DNA of 64,000 nucleotides from Amaricoccus sp003258405 (GCF_043226085.1 NZ_CP171225.1:2604001-2668000); one strand, 5' to 3'; shown: positions 25,706-34,805, numbered from the stretch's first letter. A program made the numbers and translations. The notes: generated by a model from the sequence alone, not told the origin.

Positions 25706-26164
25706 TCAGCCAGGCACGTTCCGCGCGGCGCGCGCCAGATAGGCCTCGAAGGCGCGGAGCGTCGTGTCGGACACATGATGCTCCAGGCCCTCGGCATCGA
25801 GTTCGGCGGTTTCGGCAGGCACGCCCACGGCCAACAGCAGGTCGACGACCGTGCGATGGCGCGCCCGAACCCGCGCAGCCAGGGTGCTGCCGGCCTCGGT
25901 CAGGAAAACACCCCGATAGGGGCGTGAGACGGCGAGGCCCTCGCGCTTGAGGCGGGCAACCGCTTTTGTGGCGGTCGGGTGTGTGACCCCCATGCGCTCC
26001 GCGATATCGGTTACCCGAGCCTCGCCGAGCTCCTCGATCAGATCGTCGATCATCTCGGCATAGTCTTCCAGCACGGCCATCGCCTGAGCGGCGCGGGCCT
26101 GGCTGAAACGCTCCGGCGCGCTCGGCGCCTCCTGCGAAAGTGTCTGTCTGCCCATACTGCCCAT
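25706..26164 (-). CDS. mntR: manganese-responsive DtxR-family repressor
   Basis: A 152-residue metalloregulator of the DtxR/MntR family. It has an N-terminal winged helix (EARVTDIAERMGVTHPTATKAVARLKREGL) and a dimerisation/metal domain with RHRTVVDLLLAVGVPAETAELDAEGLEHHVS, which holds the Glu/His ligands typical of MntR. It lacks the SH3-like third domain. Start 26164 has GGGAGG upstream; an ATG three codons later is possible. It is divergent from mntH, which it probably represses when Mn(II) is plentiful. Confidence 0.9.
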   Translation of the reverse strand: MGSMGRQTLSQEAPSAPERFSQARAAQAMAVLEDYAEMIDDLIEELGEARVTDIAERMGVTHPTATKAVARLKREGLAVSRPYRGVFLTEAGSTLAARVRARHRTVVDLLLAVGVPAETAELDAEGLEHHVSDTTLRAFEAYLARAARNVPG

Positions 26165-26231
26165 ATGCGCCTCCCGCTTGCCTTGACTGGCTCGTGGATC
26201 ATTTCGCGCCGCTTGCCGCAACTTGGGCGTG

Positions 26232-26285
26232 GACATACATCACGGTGGAGTTTATGTCACGGCAATAAAGTGTAGCCTAGGGTTT
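26232..26285. promoter_or_regulatory. probable MntR operator region between mntR and mntH
   Basis: Two dyads lie in the divergent promoter region: GACATA at 26232-26237 with TATGTC at 26253-26258, and AAA-N3-TAG-N-CTA-N3-TTT at 26267-26285. Position and symmetry suit a dimeric MntR, but neither was matched to a characterised alphaproteobacterial box. Confidence 0.45.
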
Positions 26286-26315
26286 ATTTGCGGCCGTTCG
26301 GGCGTGTGGAGTATC

Positions 26316-27617
26316 ATGGACGGAGAGTCTTCCCTGAGTGTCAGGGCGCAATCGGCAATGTCGGAAGTGCTTGGCGGTTCGCGGCGAGGGCCCTTCGCAG
26401 CGCTGCTCTTTGCTGGCCCCGCGATCGTCGCCTCCGTTGCCTACATGGATCCAGGCAATTACGCGACGAACATACAGGCTGGTGCAGGTTACGGTTACAC
26501 GCTCCTGTGGGTGGTTCTGCTCGCCAATCTCATCGCAATGCTGTTTCAGGCGCTTTCCGCGCGGCTCGGCATCGTGACCGGCAAGAATCTGGCGGAACTG
26601 TGCCGGGCGCATTTCGCCGCTCCGGTTGTCCTGGTCATGTGGATCGTGAGCGAGATCGCGGCGATGGCGACGGATCTTGCGGAGTTTCTGGGCGGCGCCA
26701 TCGGCCTCTCGCTGCTCTTTGATCTCCCGCTCATGGCGGGCATGGGCGTGACGGCGATCGTCACCTACGGATTGCTTCTCTTCGAGGGCAAGGGCTTCAG
26801 GCCGATGGAGCTCATCATCGGTGCGCTCGTCGGGGTGATCGGGCTCTGCTATCTCGCGGAAATCCTGATCGCGCCGATCAACTGGGGCGAGGCTGCGCAA
26901 GGGCTGACCCGTCCAGTGATGCCCGATGCGGCGGCGCTCACGATTGCGGTCGGGATCATCGGCGCAACCGTCATGCCGCACGCCATCTACCTTCACTCGG
27001 GGTTGACGCAGAGCCGTGCGGTCGTGCGCAGCGATGACGAGCGGCGCAAGGTGTTGCGCTTCTCCAACGTCGAGGTCGTGGTGGCCCTGTCTGTCGCCGG
27101 GCTCGTCAACATTGCCATGGTGATGATGGCGGCGAGCGCGTTTCATGCAGGGCACAGCGAGGTTGCCGAGATCGAGACCGCCTATCACACGCTCACGCCG
27201 CTGCTCGGCGGCGCGGCTGCGGCGGTCTTTCTCGTCTCTCTCATTGCCTCTGGTGTGTCGAGCTCGGTGGTGGGCACGATGGCAGGGCAGCTCATCATGC
27301 AGGGCTTCTTGCGGATGCGGGTGCCGATCTGGCTGCGGCGACTGGTGACCATGGTCCCGGCTTTCGTTGTCGTGGCAATGGGAGTCGACGCCACGAGGGC
27401 ACTCGTCATGAGCCAGGTGGTGCTGAGCGTTGCCCTTCCGGTGCCGATGATCGCGCTCATCATCTTTGCCGGGCGCCGGGATGTGATGGGCGATTTCGCC
27501 ATCGGACGGGGCCTGCGCCTGCTGGCGAGCCTTGCGGCCGTGGTGGTCCTCACCCTGAATGCGGTGCTTCTGGCCGAGACCTTCGGCCTGAGCCTGCCCC
27601 TGCTGTCGCCGGGTTGA
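26316..27617 (+). CDS. mntH: Nramp-family Mn(II)/proton symporter
   Basis: Inner-membrane divalent metal importer of 433 residues, with about eleven membrane segments. The Nramp metal-binding motif DPGNYATNIQAGAGYGY is in TM1 and MPHAIYLHS in TM6, both intact. Start 26316 (MDGESSLSV) is chosen because upstream codons enter the predicted operator region. It is divergent from mntR and flanked by two entericidin genes. Manganese is the likely main substrate given the regulator. Confidence 0.95.
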   Translation: MDGESSLSVRAQSAMSEVLGGSRRGPFAALLFAGPAIVASVAYMDPGNYATNIQAGAGYGYTLLWVVLLANLIAMLFQALSARLGIVTGKNLAELCRAHFAAPVVLVMWIVSEIAAMATDLAEFLGGAIGLSLLFDLPLMAGMGVTAIVTYGLLLFEGKGFRPMELIIGALVGVIGLCYLAEILIAPINWGEAAQGLTRPVMPDAAALTIAVGIIGATVMPHAIYLHSGLTQSRAVVRSDDERRKVLRFSNVEVVVALSVAGLVNIAMVMMAASAFHAGHSEVAEIETAYHTLTPLLGGAAAAVFLVSLIASGVSSSVVGTMAGQLIMQGFLRMRVPIWLRRLVTMVPAFVVVAMGVDATRALVMSQVVLSVALPVPMIALIIFAGRRDVMGDFAIGRGLRLLASLAAVVVLTLNAVLLAETFGLSLPLLSPG

Positions 27618-27639
27618 AGTCTCGGCCGGCGCGCCTGAC

Positions 27640-27780
27640 CTACATCTTGTGCTTCACGTCTCCGGCGGTGCTCGTCATGGCATCCCCTGCGGCGGAGAGA
27701 TCCTGGCCCATGCCTTCGACCGTATTGCAGGCTGCCAGAGAAAGAACGGCCAGTATCGCCAGAAACGCAGGTCTGATCAC
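27640..27780 (-). CDS. entericidin A/B-type small lipoprotein, copy 2 (GTG start)
   Basis: A 46-residue lipoprotein starting at GTG with AGAGGAC nine bases upstream, easily missed because it is short and lacks ATG. The signal peptide ends LSLAAC (Cys18) and the mature part starts NTVEGMGQDLSAAGDAMTST. It matches copy 1 (25390-25530) in length and position by position in most residues. It converges with mntH, 22 bp from its stop. Paralogy by duplication is inferred from similarity. Confidence 0.85.
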   Translation of the reverse strand: MIRPAFLAILAVLSLAACNTVEGMGQDLSAAGDAMTSTAGDVKHKM

Positions 27781-27985
27781 GCCTTGTCCTCTTTGTCACG
27801 AGGCGGGCCGGATCATCTCCCCGGGCCGCAGGTGGGGAGAGATTAGCCAGCGGGCCGGGTCTGCGCAATCCGCCGATACAGACGCCGGTGAGCCCGAAGC
27901 GGGCCAAGGCGCTCGATCATGACGCTTGATTATGAGCGGTCTTGTCCCCTTATTAGGGAGGTAACCGTCTCGCCGGAGAACGACG

Positions 27986-28285
27986 ATGCCAGCCCCGATC
28001 GCGCTTTCGCCTCTTGCATGGACCGCGCTCCGCTATGCTGCGGTGGCCGGTGTGGCTCTCTATGCTGCCCGCAGCCGATCCCCCGAACCCAAGGATGCGG
28101 TTCACGAACGCGTGCTGGACGACCTGCCCGAAGGTGTCCGCAGCCATGCCCACCGGGCCGAGGCCGAGCAGGCGGTGCATGGGCATGGTCGGCTTCGCCG
28201 GGTGCTGCGTTTCGGCCGCAGAGGGCCGGGCGTCGAGGTGGATCTTGCCGCCCTCGGACGCATGCGGTTTCGCAAGGTGGATTGA
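27986..28285 (+). CDS. small hypothetical protein with N-terminal membrane anchor
   Basis: A 99-residue protein with one hydrophobic segment at about residues 9-28 (WTALRYAAVAGVALYAA) and then a basic, soluble tail rich in Arg and His. GGAG lies upstream of the ATG at 27986. It ends two bases before the start of the glutathione S-transferase gene, so the two are likely co-translated. I recognise no family with a known function. Confidence 0.65.
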   Translation: MPAPIALSPLAWTALRYAAVAGVALYAARSRSPEPKDAVHERVLDDLPEGVRSHAHRAEAEQAVHGHGRLRRVLRFGRRGPGVEVDLAALGRMRFRKVD

Positions 28286-28287
28286 GG

Positions 28288-28899
28288 ATGCGTCTCTTTC
28301 ATTCGCCAGCCTCGCCCTTCGTTCGAATGGTGATGGTGGCGCTCCACGAGACCGGCCTGATCGATCAGGTCGAGATCGTGACGGTGTCGGGGACGGCCAC
28401 CGAACCGGGAACCATGCCGCTCAGCCAGAATCCGGCGGGGAAGATCCCGACACTTGAGCGCCCGGATGGCCCTGCGCTCTACGACAGCCGCGTGATCTCG
28501 CGCTATATCGATCATCTCGCCGGTGCAAGGCTCTATCCCTCGCCACCCAGTCTCTGGGAGGCGCTGACGCTTGAGGCGACGGGTCATGCGATGACCGAGG
28601 CCGCCGTGCTCATGGTCTATGAGGCCCGATGCCGGCCGCCGGAGCAGCGCTCCGAGGCTTGGGTCGAAGCGCAGTGGGGCAAGGTCAATCGCGGCCTGGA
28701 TGCACTCGAGGCGCGCTGGATCTCGCATCTTGCGGGCCCGGTTGGTGCGCCACAGATCGCGATTGGCTGCGCGCTCGGCTATCTGGACTTACGCCATGAC
28801 GATCGGGGTTGGCGATCCGGGCGTCCATCGCTTGCCCGTTGGGAGGCAAGCTTCGCCGAACGTCCTTCGATGCAGGCGACCCGGCCGCCCGCGGCCTGA
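28288..28899 (+). CDS. glutathione S-transferase family protein
   Basis: A 203-residue GST. The N-terminal thioredoxin-like domain reads MRLFHSPASPFVRMVMVALHETGL, with a Ser in the position that activates glutathione, NPAGKIPTLERPDG with the cis-proline, and YDSRVISRYID with the Glu/Asp-Ser GSH-contact region. An all-helical C-terminal domain follows. A GAGG lies before the ATG at 28288. Substrate unknown. It follows the small membrane-anchored gene by two bases. Confidence 0.88.
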   Translation: MRLFHSPASPFVRMVMVALHETGLIDQVEIVTVSGTATEPGTMPLSQNPAGKIPTLERPDGPALYDSRVISRYIDHLAGARLYPSPPSLWEALTLEATGHAMTEAAVLMVYEARCRPPEQRSEAWVEAQWGKVNRGLDALEARWISHLAGPVGAPQIAIGCALGYLDLRHDDRGWRSGRPSLARWEASFAERPSMQATRPPAA

Positions 28900-29283
28900 A
28901 AGGTCCGGCAGCAGGAACCTGAGGCCGATCGGGTGCGTTGTGCCGCGGAGCGGGCGCGATGCTGCATTGCCGTAACATGCATGACATGTATTTCGTGTAA
29001 TTGGGTGCTGGCCATGGAGGAAGCGCCTGCGAAAGACAAACGGTTCGGTGGTGAGGCCGTCCGCCGACTCGGAGTCTGTTTTTTTGGTTTCTGTCTGTAA
29101 CTGGTATGTTGTTCTTGTCACGCGGGATGCGGGTGGATGGCGCTAGTGTCATGCCGCCCCATCTGCTTAACGACGCTTCCGATTGGCGCTTTCGAAACCG
29201 GCATTTCCTGTCCTATCATGCCTGCGCGACCTGAGGTCTGGCCTGTGTGTGTGTCAGACGGAGTTTGGTAAGGGGTTCTCATC
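28900..29283. other. gene-free spacer after the GST gene
   Basis: No supported gene. It contains an AT-richer middle part and a T7 run at 29079-29085 behind a weak four-base-pair hairpin, which may end a transcript. A 28-codon frame at 29014 lacks a ribosome-binding site. Confidence 0.4.
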
Positions 29284-30252
29284 TTGGATGAGCCGCGCAA
29301 GCCGCCAGGCAAGCTGGCGAACAACTGGGGCCGACGCGACAATATCCGCGCGGGCGCGGTCTCCGGGCCGTGGCGGAGTGTGCCCCGCAGCGATGCGCGC
29401 GACTCCGAGCCTCCGTCGTCGCCAGTGCCGCCGCCGGCAAAACCCGTGCGCCCTGTGGCTGCTGCCGGTGGCCCGCCGCGTCCTCGGCGGCCAGAGGATC
29501 CAGATGCGTTCTGGCCGATACGGCCCGCAGATACGCCACAAAAGCCCTCCGCGACTTTGCGGCAATCACCTGCCGTGGGGGAGGCTCATACGACCGCCCA
29601 GAGCGAAGCCCCCACGCTGCGTACGGTCGGGCCGGTTGCCTCGGCACCTCCCCGGCGCGGATCGCTTGTGCCTGCAATCTTTGCCGGCATCGTGATTGCT
29701 GCGGCAATTATCGGCGCGGCGGTTTACTTGCGCGAATCTGTGCTGTCCGGCCCAGCTGCGCCCGAGCCCACGGAGACAGCGTCGTCCACGCCCGTACCGG
29801 AGCAGGCTCCAGCGGAAGTGGACATGGCGCCGGCGCAGGAGGGGGATGCAACGGATGTAACGGATGTGACGTCGGAGCCTGCTGGCGGGGGCGTCACGCA
29901 GTCTGCGCCGTTGCCGCGCGATGCCGCCGCTCCGGCGGCAGTGTCATCCCAGACGGCGCTGCGCCTGAGATTGAGCCCGGGATATCCGGCTGCGGAGCGC
30001 AGCGCATTGCTCGACGCGCTGGCTGCTGCCGGGCATGACTCCGTGGTGGTGGAGGAGATTCCCTTCCGGATCGCGATTTCGCGCGTCGGCTACTATGCAG
30101 AGGGCGATAAATCGGCCGCGGAGACTCTTGCCCGGGAGATTGCCCCGGCGCTCGGTGAGCCGGAAGGATCGGTTGTCGTCCGCGATTATGGCAACCTTCT
30201 GCCCGATGCGGCGCCGGGTCGGCTCGATCTCTGGATACGCTCGCCGGAGTAA
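29284..30252 (+). CDS. Pro/Ala-rich single-span membrane protein with LytR_C-like end
   Basis: A 322-residue protein. Residues 1-125 are disordered-looking and rich in Pro, Arg and Ser; one membrane helix follows (SLVPAIFAGIVIAAAIIGAA, about 127-147); then an acidic Pro/Thr/Ala linker leads to a folded C-terminal domain from about 225. That domain (LSPGYPAAERSALLDALAAAGH, then VGYYAEGDKSAAETLAREI) resembles LytR_C-type domains of envelope proteins. The start appears to be TTG at 29284 with AAGGGG upstream; no in-frame ATG suits. Topology is probably N-in with a periplasmic C-terminus. Function unknown. Confidence 0.65.
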   Translation: MDEPRKPPGKLANNWGRRDNIRAGAVSGPWRSVPRSDARDSEPPSSPVPPPAKPVRPVAAAGGPPRPRRPEDPDAFWPIRPADTPQKPSATLRQSPAVGEAHTTAQSEAPTLRTVGPVASAPPRRGSLVPAIFAGIVIAAAIIGAAVYLRESVLSGPAAPEPTETASSTPVPEQAPAEVDMAPAQEGDATDVTDVTSEPAGGGVTQSAPLPRDAAAPAAVSSQTALRLRLSPGYPAAERSALLDALAAAGHDSVVVEEIPFRIAISRVGYYAEGDKSAAETLAREIAPALGEPEGSVVVRDYGNLLPDAAPGRLDLWIRSPE

Positions 30253-30297
30253 CTCTTCTCTAGCGGAGCCTGTTTGCAGACGACTTGAAATGAGAAA

Positions 30298-30327
30298 GGG
30301 ACGCCCTGACCGGGCGCCCCATTTTTT
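30298..30327 (+). terminator. bidirectional intrinsic terminator between the TTG gene and clpA
   Basis: Stem GGGACGCCC/GGGCGCCCC with one mismatch and a five-base loop (30298-30320) is followed by TTTTTT. On the opposite strand a shorter T-rich tail follows, so it may also end clpA transcripts. Confidence 0.8.
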
Positions 30328-30345
30328 CGCCACGTCCGTGGCCTG

Positions 30346-32670
30346 TTATTCGGCGGTAAGAAGCGGAGTCTTCTTTGCCGCAAGCCGCGGAGCCCCGGCC
30401 GGATCGATCTGAAGGTCAAGAGCGTCGTCCTTGACGAGCACACGGACCAGACCGCCCTTGGTGAGCTTGCCGAAGAGAAGCTCTTCGGCGAGCGGCTTCT
30501 TGATGTTCTCCTGAATGATGCGGCCCAGCGGGCGCGCCCCCATCTTGTCGTCGTAGCCGCGATCCCCGAGCCATTCTGCTGCTTCCGGCGAGAGCTCGAT
30601 CTGCACATTGCGATCCAGAAGCTGAGCTTCGAGCTGAAGCACGAACTTCTCGACAACCCGGAGAATGATCTCCTTCGGCAGCGGCGCAAACGGAATCACC
30701 GCATCGAGACGGTTGCGGAACTCTGGGCTGAACGTCCGCTCGACGGCAGCCGTGTCCTCACCTTCGCGCCGGGCGCGTCCGAAGCCGAGTGCTTCCTTGG
30801 CCTGTTCCGCAGCACCCGCGTTCGAGGTCATGATGAGCACGACATTGCGGAAATCCACCGTCCGGCCGTTGTGATCGGTGAGCCGGCCATTGTCCATCAC
30901 CTGCAACAGGATGTTGTAGACGTCCGGATGGGCCTTCTCCATCTCGTCGAGCAGCAGCACGCAATGCGGGTGCTGATCCACACCATCGGTCAGAAGCCCG
31001 CCCTGATCGAAGCCGACATAACCCGGAGGCGCACCGATGAGGCGGCTGACCGTGTGCTTCTCCATGTATTCCGACATGTCGAAGCGTAGCAGTTCGACGC
31101 CGAGCACATCGGCGAGCTGCTTGGCGACCTCGGTCTTGCCGACGCCGGTCGGGCCGGTGAAGAGGTAGTTGCCGATCGGCTTCTCGGGTTCGCGCAGCCC
31201 GGCACGGGCAAGCTTGATCGCCGAGGACAGAGCCTCGATCGCCTTGTCCTGGCCGAACACAACGCGCTTCAGCGAAGCTTCGAGATCCTTCAGCACCTCG
31301 GCGTCGTCCTTGGAGACGTTCTTCGGCGGGATGCGGGCGATCTTGGCCACGACAGCCTCGATTTCCTTGGTCCCGATCGTCTTCCGGCGGCGCGTTTCGG
31401 GCAGCAGATGCTGGGCCGCACCGGCTTCGTCGATCACGTCGATCGCCTTGTCCGGGAGTTTGCGGTCATGAATGTAGCGGGCCGAGAGGTCCACGGCAGT
31501 ACGGATCGCGTCGACCGTGTAGCGGATGTCGTGATGCTCCTCGAAGTAGGGCTTCAGGCCCTTGAGGATCTTGAAGGCATCATCGACGCTCGGCTCGTTG
31601 ACGTCGATCTTCTGGAACCGCCGGGAGAGCGCACGGTCCTTCTCGAAGTGCTGCCGATATTCTTTGTAGGTCGTCGAGCCCATGCAGCGGAGCGTGCCCG
31701 ACTGAAGCGCGGGCTTCAGCAGGTTGGAGGCGTCCATCGCGCCGCCCGAGGTGGCGCCTGCACCGATCACGGTATGGATTTCGTCGATGAAGAGGATCGC
31801 GTTCGGATGCGACTCGAGCTCCTTCATCACGGCCTTCAGCCGCTCTTCGAAATCGCCGCGATAGCGGGTGCCGGCGAGCAGTGCGCCCATGTCGAGAGAG
31901 TAGATCGTGGTTTCGGCGAGGACCGTCGGCGTTTCGCCATCGACGATCTTGCGGGCAAGCCCTTCGGCGATCGCCGTCTTGCCGACGCCCGGGTCGCCCA
32001 CCAGCAGCGGGTTGTTCTTGCGCCGGCGGCAGAGCACCTGAATGCAGCGCTCGACTTCGTGTTCGCGGCCGATCAGCGGATCGACGTCGCCCTGCTCGGC
32101 CTTCTCGTTGAGATCCACACAGTATTTCTGGAGCGCCGTCTCTTCGGCATCCTTGCTCGACTGGGGCTGCGTTTTGGGTTCCTCCGCGCTTTCTGCCCCC
32201 TTCACGGGGCGGGCCTCACCGTAGGACGGGTCCTTGGCGACGCCGTGGCTGATGTAATTGACCGCGTCATAGCGGGTCATGTCCTGCTCCTGCAGGAAGT
32301 AAGCGGCGTGGCTTTCGCGCTCGGCGAAGATCGCAACCAACACGTTCGCGCCGGTGACTTCTGAGCGGCCTGAGCTCTGAACATGGATGGCGGCGCGCTG
32401 GATCACCCGCTGGAAGCCGGTCGTGGGTGCGGCTTCCGAGCCCTCGATATCGGAGACGAGCGCGTCGAGTTCCTCGTCGAGGAAGGCCACGATCGTCTTT
32501 CGCAGGGCTTCTATTTCCACCCCGCAGGCTTTCATGACGCGCGCTGCGTCCGGCTCGTCCAGAAGGGCCAGCAGCAGATGCTCCAGTGTCGCGAGTTCAT
32601 GCTTGCGCTGGTTGGCATGGCCAAGGGCGTTGTGAATTGCGGCTTCGAGAGTACTGGAGAAAGAGGGCAT
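30346..32670 (-). CDS. clpA: ATP-dependent Clp protease ATP-binding subunit ClpA
   Basis: AAA+ unfoldase that feeds substrates to ClpP. The 774-residue protein has the double N-terminal Clp repeat (LEAAIHNALGHANQRKHE and following), Walker A motifs GDPGVGKT (AAA-1) and GPTGVGKT (AAA-2), and FIDEIHTVIGAGATSGG. It lacks the long coiled-coil middle domain of ClpB, which identifies it as ClpA. The start at 32670 has AAGGACG upstream. The adaptor gene clpS, often upstream of clpA, is not found in the 200-bp spacer or next to it. Confidence 0.95.
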   Translation of the reverse strand: MPSFSSTLEAAIHNALGHANQRKHELATLEHLLLALLDEPDAARVMKACGVEIEALRKTIVAFLDEELDALVSDIEGSEAAPTTGFQRVIQRAAIHVQSSGRSEVTGANVLVAIFAERESHAAYFLQEQDMTRYDAVNYISHGVAKDPSYGEARPVKGAESAEEPKTQPQSSKDAEETALQKYCVDLNEKAEQGDVDPLIGREHEVERCIQVLCRRRKNNPLLVGDPGVGKTAIAEGLARKIVDGETPTVLAETTIYSLDMGALLAGTRYRGDFEERLKAVMKELESHPNAILFIDEIHTVIGAGATSGGAMDASNLLKPALQSGTLRCMGSTTYKEYRQHFEKDRALSRRFQKIDVNEPSVDDAFKILKGLKPYFEEHHDIRYTVDAIRTAVDLSARYIHDRKLPDKAIDVIDEAGAAQHLLPETRRRKTIGTKEIEAVVAKIARIPPKNVSKDDAEVLKDLEASLKRVVFGQDKAIEALSSAIKLARAGLREPEKPIGNYLFTGPTGVGKTEVAKQLADVLGVELLRFDMSEYMEKHTVSRLIGAPPGYVGFDQGGLLTDGVDQHPHCVLLLDEMEKAHPDVYNILLQVMDNGRLTDHNGRTVDFRNVVLIMTSNAGAAEQAKEALGFGRARREGEDTAAVERTFSPEFRNRLDAVIPFAPLPKEIILRVVEKFVLQLEAQLLDRNVQIELSPEAAEWLGDRGYDDKMGARPLGRIIQENIKKPLAEELLFGKLTKGGLVRVLVKDDALDLQIDPAGAPRLAAKKTPLLTAE

Positions 32671-32867
32671 TCTCTGCGTCCTTCCGGTCTAGACCCGCCG
32701 GTCTGGGGTACCGGCCTACGGGTAGGATGCTCCGATCCTACGCGGATACCAGTTAAACTTCGGTTGTAATCCACTCACTTCAAGTCCCGATTATGCCTCA
32801 GCGCTCGCTTGCGACAAAAAGATTTATCGGGGCCATGCTTTAAATCTGCACAATTTTTCACGATTGC

Positions 32868-33635
32868 TCAGAAAGAGTCCTTGCGTCTGCGGATCTCGGC
32901 AAAAACTTGTGCATCCTGTTGATCGGAAAGGCCAAGTTTGGCCTTCAGGTCTGGGTCTGACGCACGGAGAAACGGATTGGTCGCCTGTTCGAGGTCCAGA
33001 CGCACGGGCACGGTTGGTGTGCCTTCCTTTACCTTGAGGTTAATCTCGTCCGCCCGCTTCTGCAACGCCGGATTCTCCGGGTCGATGGCAAGGGCAAAGC
33101 GGGCGTTCGATGCGGCGTATTCGTGCCCGGAGTAGACCAGCGTGTCGCCGGGCAGGGCCGCCATCTTCGTGAGGCTCTGCCACATCTGCTCGGGGCTGCC
33201 TTCGAAGAGGCGGCCGCATCCGAGCGCCATGAGACTGTCGGCCGAGAAGAGGGCGCCGGATTCGGGAAAATAGAAGGCTATGTGGCCGACGGTGTGTCCG
33301 GAGACGTCGAGCACGCTGCCAGTGCTGTCGCCGACGGCAATCGTGTCGCCCTCGTGCAGCGCGATATCGAGCTCCGGAAGGCGGGCGGCATCCGCCGCCG
33401 CGCCCGCAACCTTCGCGCCGAAGGTCTTGCGCAGGGCATCGACGCCGTTGACGTGATCGGCATGGTGATGGGTCACGAGAACGAGGTCGAGCCCCCAGCC
33501 GCGCGCCTCGAGGGCGGCCCGGATCGGGGCGGCTTCCGGCGCATCGACGAGCGCGACCTTGCCGGTTGCTGCGTCGCGCAACAGATAGGCATAATTGTCG
33601 GCGAGACAGGGGACGGTGACGATTTCAAGCGGCAT
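32868..33635 (-). CDS. gloB: hydroxyacylglutathione hydrolase (glyoxalase II)
   Basis: Hydrolyses S-lactoylglutathione to lactate and glutathione. The 255-residue metallo-beta-lactamase-fold protein has the metal-binding motif THHHADHVNG, the GHTVGHIAF metal ligand, FSADSLMALGCGRLFEG and SGHEYAASNARFAL of the glutathione-binding domain. A GGAGAG precedes the ATG at 33635. It is divergent from a methyltransferase gene. The glyoxalase I step may be done by one of the VOC proteins elsewhere in the window. Confidence 0.94.
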   Translation of the reverse strand: MPLEIVTVPCLADNYAYLLRDAATGKVALVDAPEAAPIRAALEARGWGLDLVLVTHHHADHVNGVDALRKTFGAKVAGAAADAARLPELDIALHEGDTIAVGDSTGSVLDVSGHTVGHIAFYFPESGALFSADSLMALGCGRLFEGSPEQMWQSLTKMAALPGDTLVYSGHEYAASNARFALAIDPENPALQKRADEINLKVKEGTPTVPVRLDLEQATNPFLRASDPDLKAKLGLSDQQDAQVFAEIRRRKDSF

Positions 33636-33704
33636 GTCAGAACTCTCCTTCGCTGGTCCGGCGAACCATTGGCGCAAGTCTCTCCGATCGGCTAGGATCG
33701 CGCA

Positions 33705-34568
33705 ATGTATCAGGATGTTCTCGACCTTCGGACCTTTTACTACCGCACGCGGCTCGGCCGTGCGGCGCAACGCGCACTGCAGGAAGCGCTGCGCGCCTTC
33801 TGGTCCGACGTGCATGACATGCAGGTTGCGGGCTTCGGCTTTGCCGCACCCCTTCTGCGACCCTTTCTCGGGGAAGCCCGGCGGGTCATCAGCCTGATGC
33901 CGGCACAGCAGGGTGTAATGCCCTGGCCGAGCGGCGCACCCAACGTTTCCGCGCTGGTGGAGGAAACGCACTGGCCGGTCCCTGCGGGCAGTATCGACCG
34001 GCTCGTCGTCGCCCACGGTTTCGAGACGAGCGAGCGGCCGGTCGACCTGCTTGCGGAGATCTGGCGCGTGCTCGCGCCAGGCGGGCAGGTGATCTTCGTC
34101 GTGCCCAATCGCGCCGGCCTCTGGGCAAGGCGTGATGTCACGCCCTTCGGCAACGGCCGACCCTACACCTTGGGCCAGATCGAGGCACAGCTCGACAAGC
34201 ACCGTTTCGAAGCGGGCCGCCATGCTGCGGCCCTGTATTGGCCTCCCTCCCATCGCAAGTTCTGGCTCAGGACCTCCGGGCTCTGGGAGCGTATTGGCCG
34301 GCGCTACGACCCTCGGCTGATGGCTGGCGCGTTGCTCGTCGAAGCCAGCAAGCAGGTCTTCGCGCGCCCGCAGAATGGCACGCGTGTCGTTGTGCCTGGC
34401 CCGCTCGAGGTGCTCGAGGGGCTTGCGGGTGCTCCTCCGCGGCCGGTTTCGAACATGCGACGCAGTGCGGTACAGCCCGCCAGGCCGTGCCTCGAGCGAC
34501 ACCGGCGAGGGCTGGACGAACGCGGCAGCCCCATGCGCCGCACGGTGGTCTCGGAGCATCTTGCCTGA
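33705..34568 (+). CDS. SAM-dependent methyltransferase (type 11)
   Basis: A 287-residue class I methyltransferase. It begins MYQDVLDLRTFYYRTRLGRAAQ, has a poorly conserved SAM loop (DMQVAGFGFAAPLL) and a clear DRLVVAHGFETSERPVDLLAEIWRVLAPGG segment typical of Methyltransf_11, followed by FVVPNRAGLWARRD. The C-terminal ~60 residues are basic and Pro-rich. It is divergent from gloB, an arrangement found in related bacteria. Substrate unknown. Confidence 0.85.
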   Translation: MYQDVLDLRTFYYRTRLGRAAQRALQEALRAFWSDVHDMQVAGFGFAAPLLRPFLGEARRVISLMPAQQGVMPWPSGAPNVSALVEETHWPVPAGSIDRLVVAHGFETSERPVDLLAEIWRVLAPGGQVIFVVPNRAGLWARRDVTPFGNGRPYTLGQIEAQLDKHRFEAGRHAAALYWPPSHRKFWLRTSGLWERIGRRYDPRLMAGALLVEASKQVFARPQNGTRVVVPGPLEVLEGLAGAPPRPVSNMRRSAVQPARPCLERHRRGLDERGSPMRRTVVSEHLA

Positions 34569-34805
34569 GGCGATTCTACCGGTCTTCCCGGCGGCGCTGC
34601 CGGATGTGCGGCGCGGACGGCTCAGGGTACGATAATTGCGTATTTGTGGGGTGAATCTTATCACTTCCGTGGGGCAGGCGTATTGCCTTGCAGCAATGCC
34701 TCTGCTATCACCGCGCCGAATTTGGCGGAGCGGGGAGCGCCGTCATTCCAACAAATTATGCCGGTCGGACATTCGTCCGTGGGGTGAAACTGCGAAGGGG
34801 TGTAT

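Noticed and set aside
29060..29090. T7 run considered as an intrinsic terminator
   Set aside because: Only a four-base-pair hairpin precedes it.
29014..29100. 28-codon frame after the GST gene
   Set aside because: No Shine-Dalgarno and no recognisable feature.
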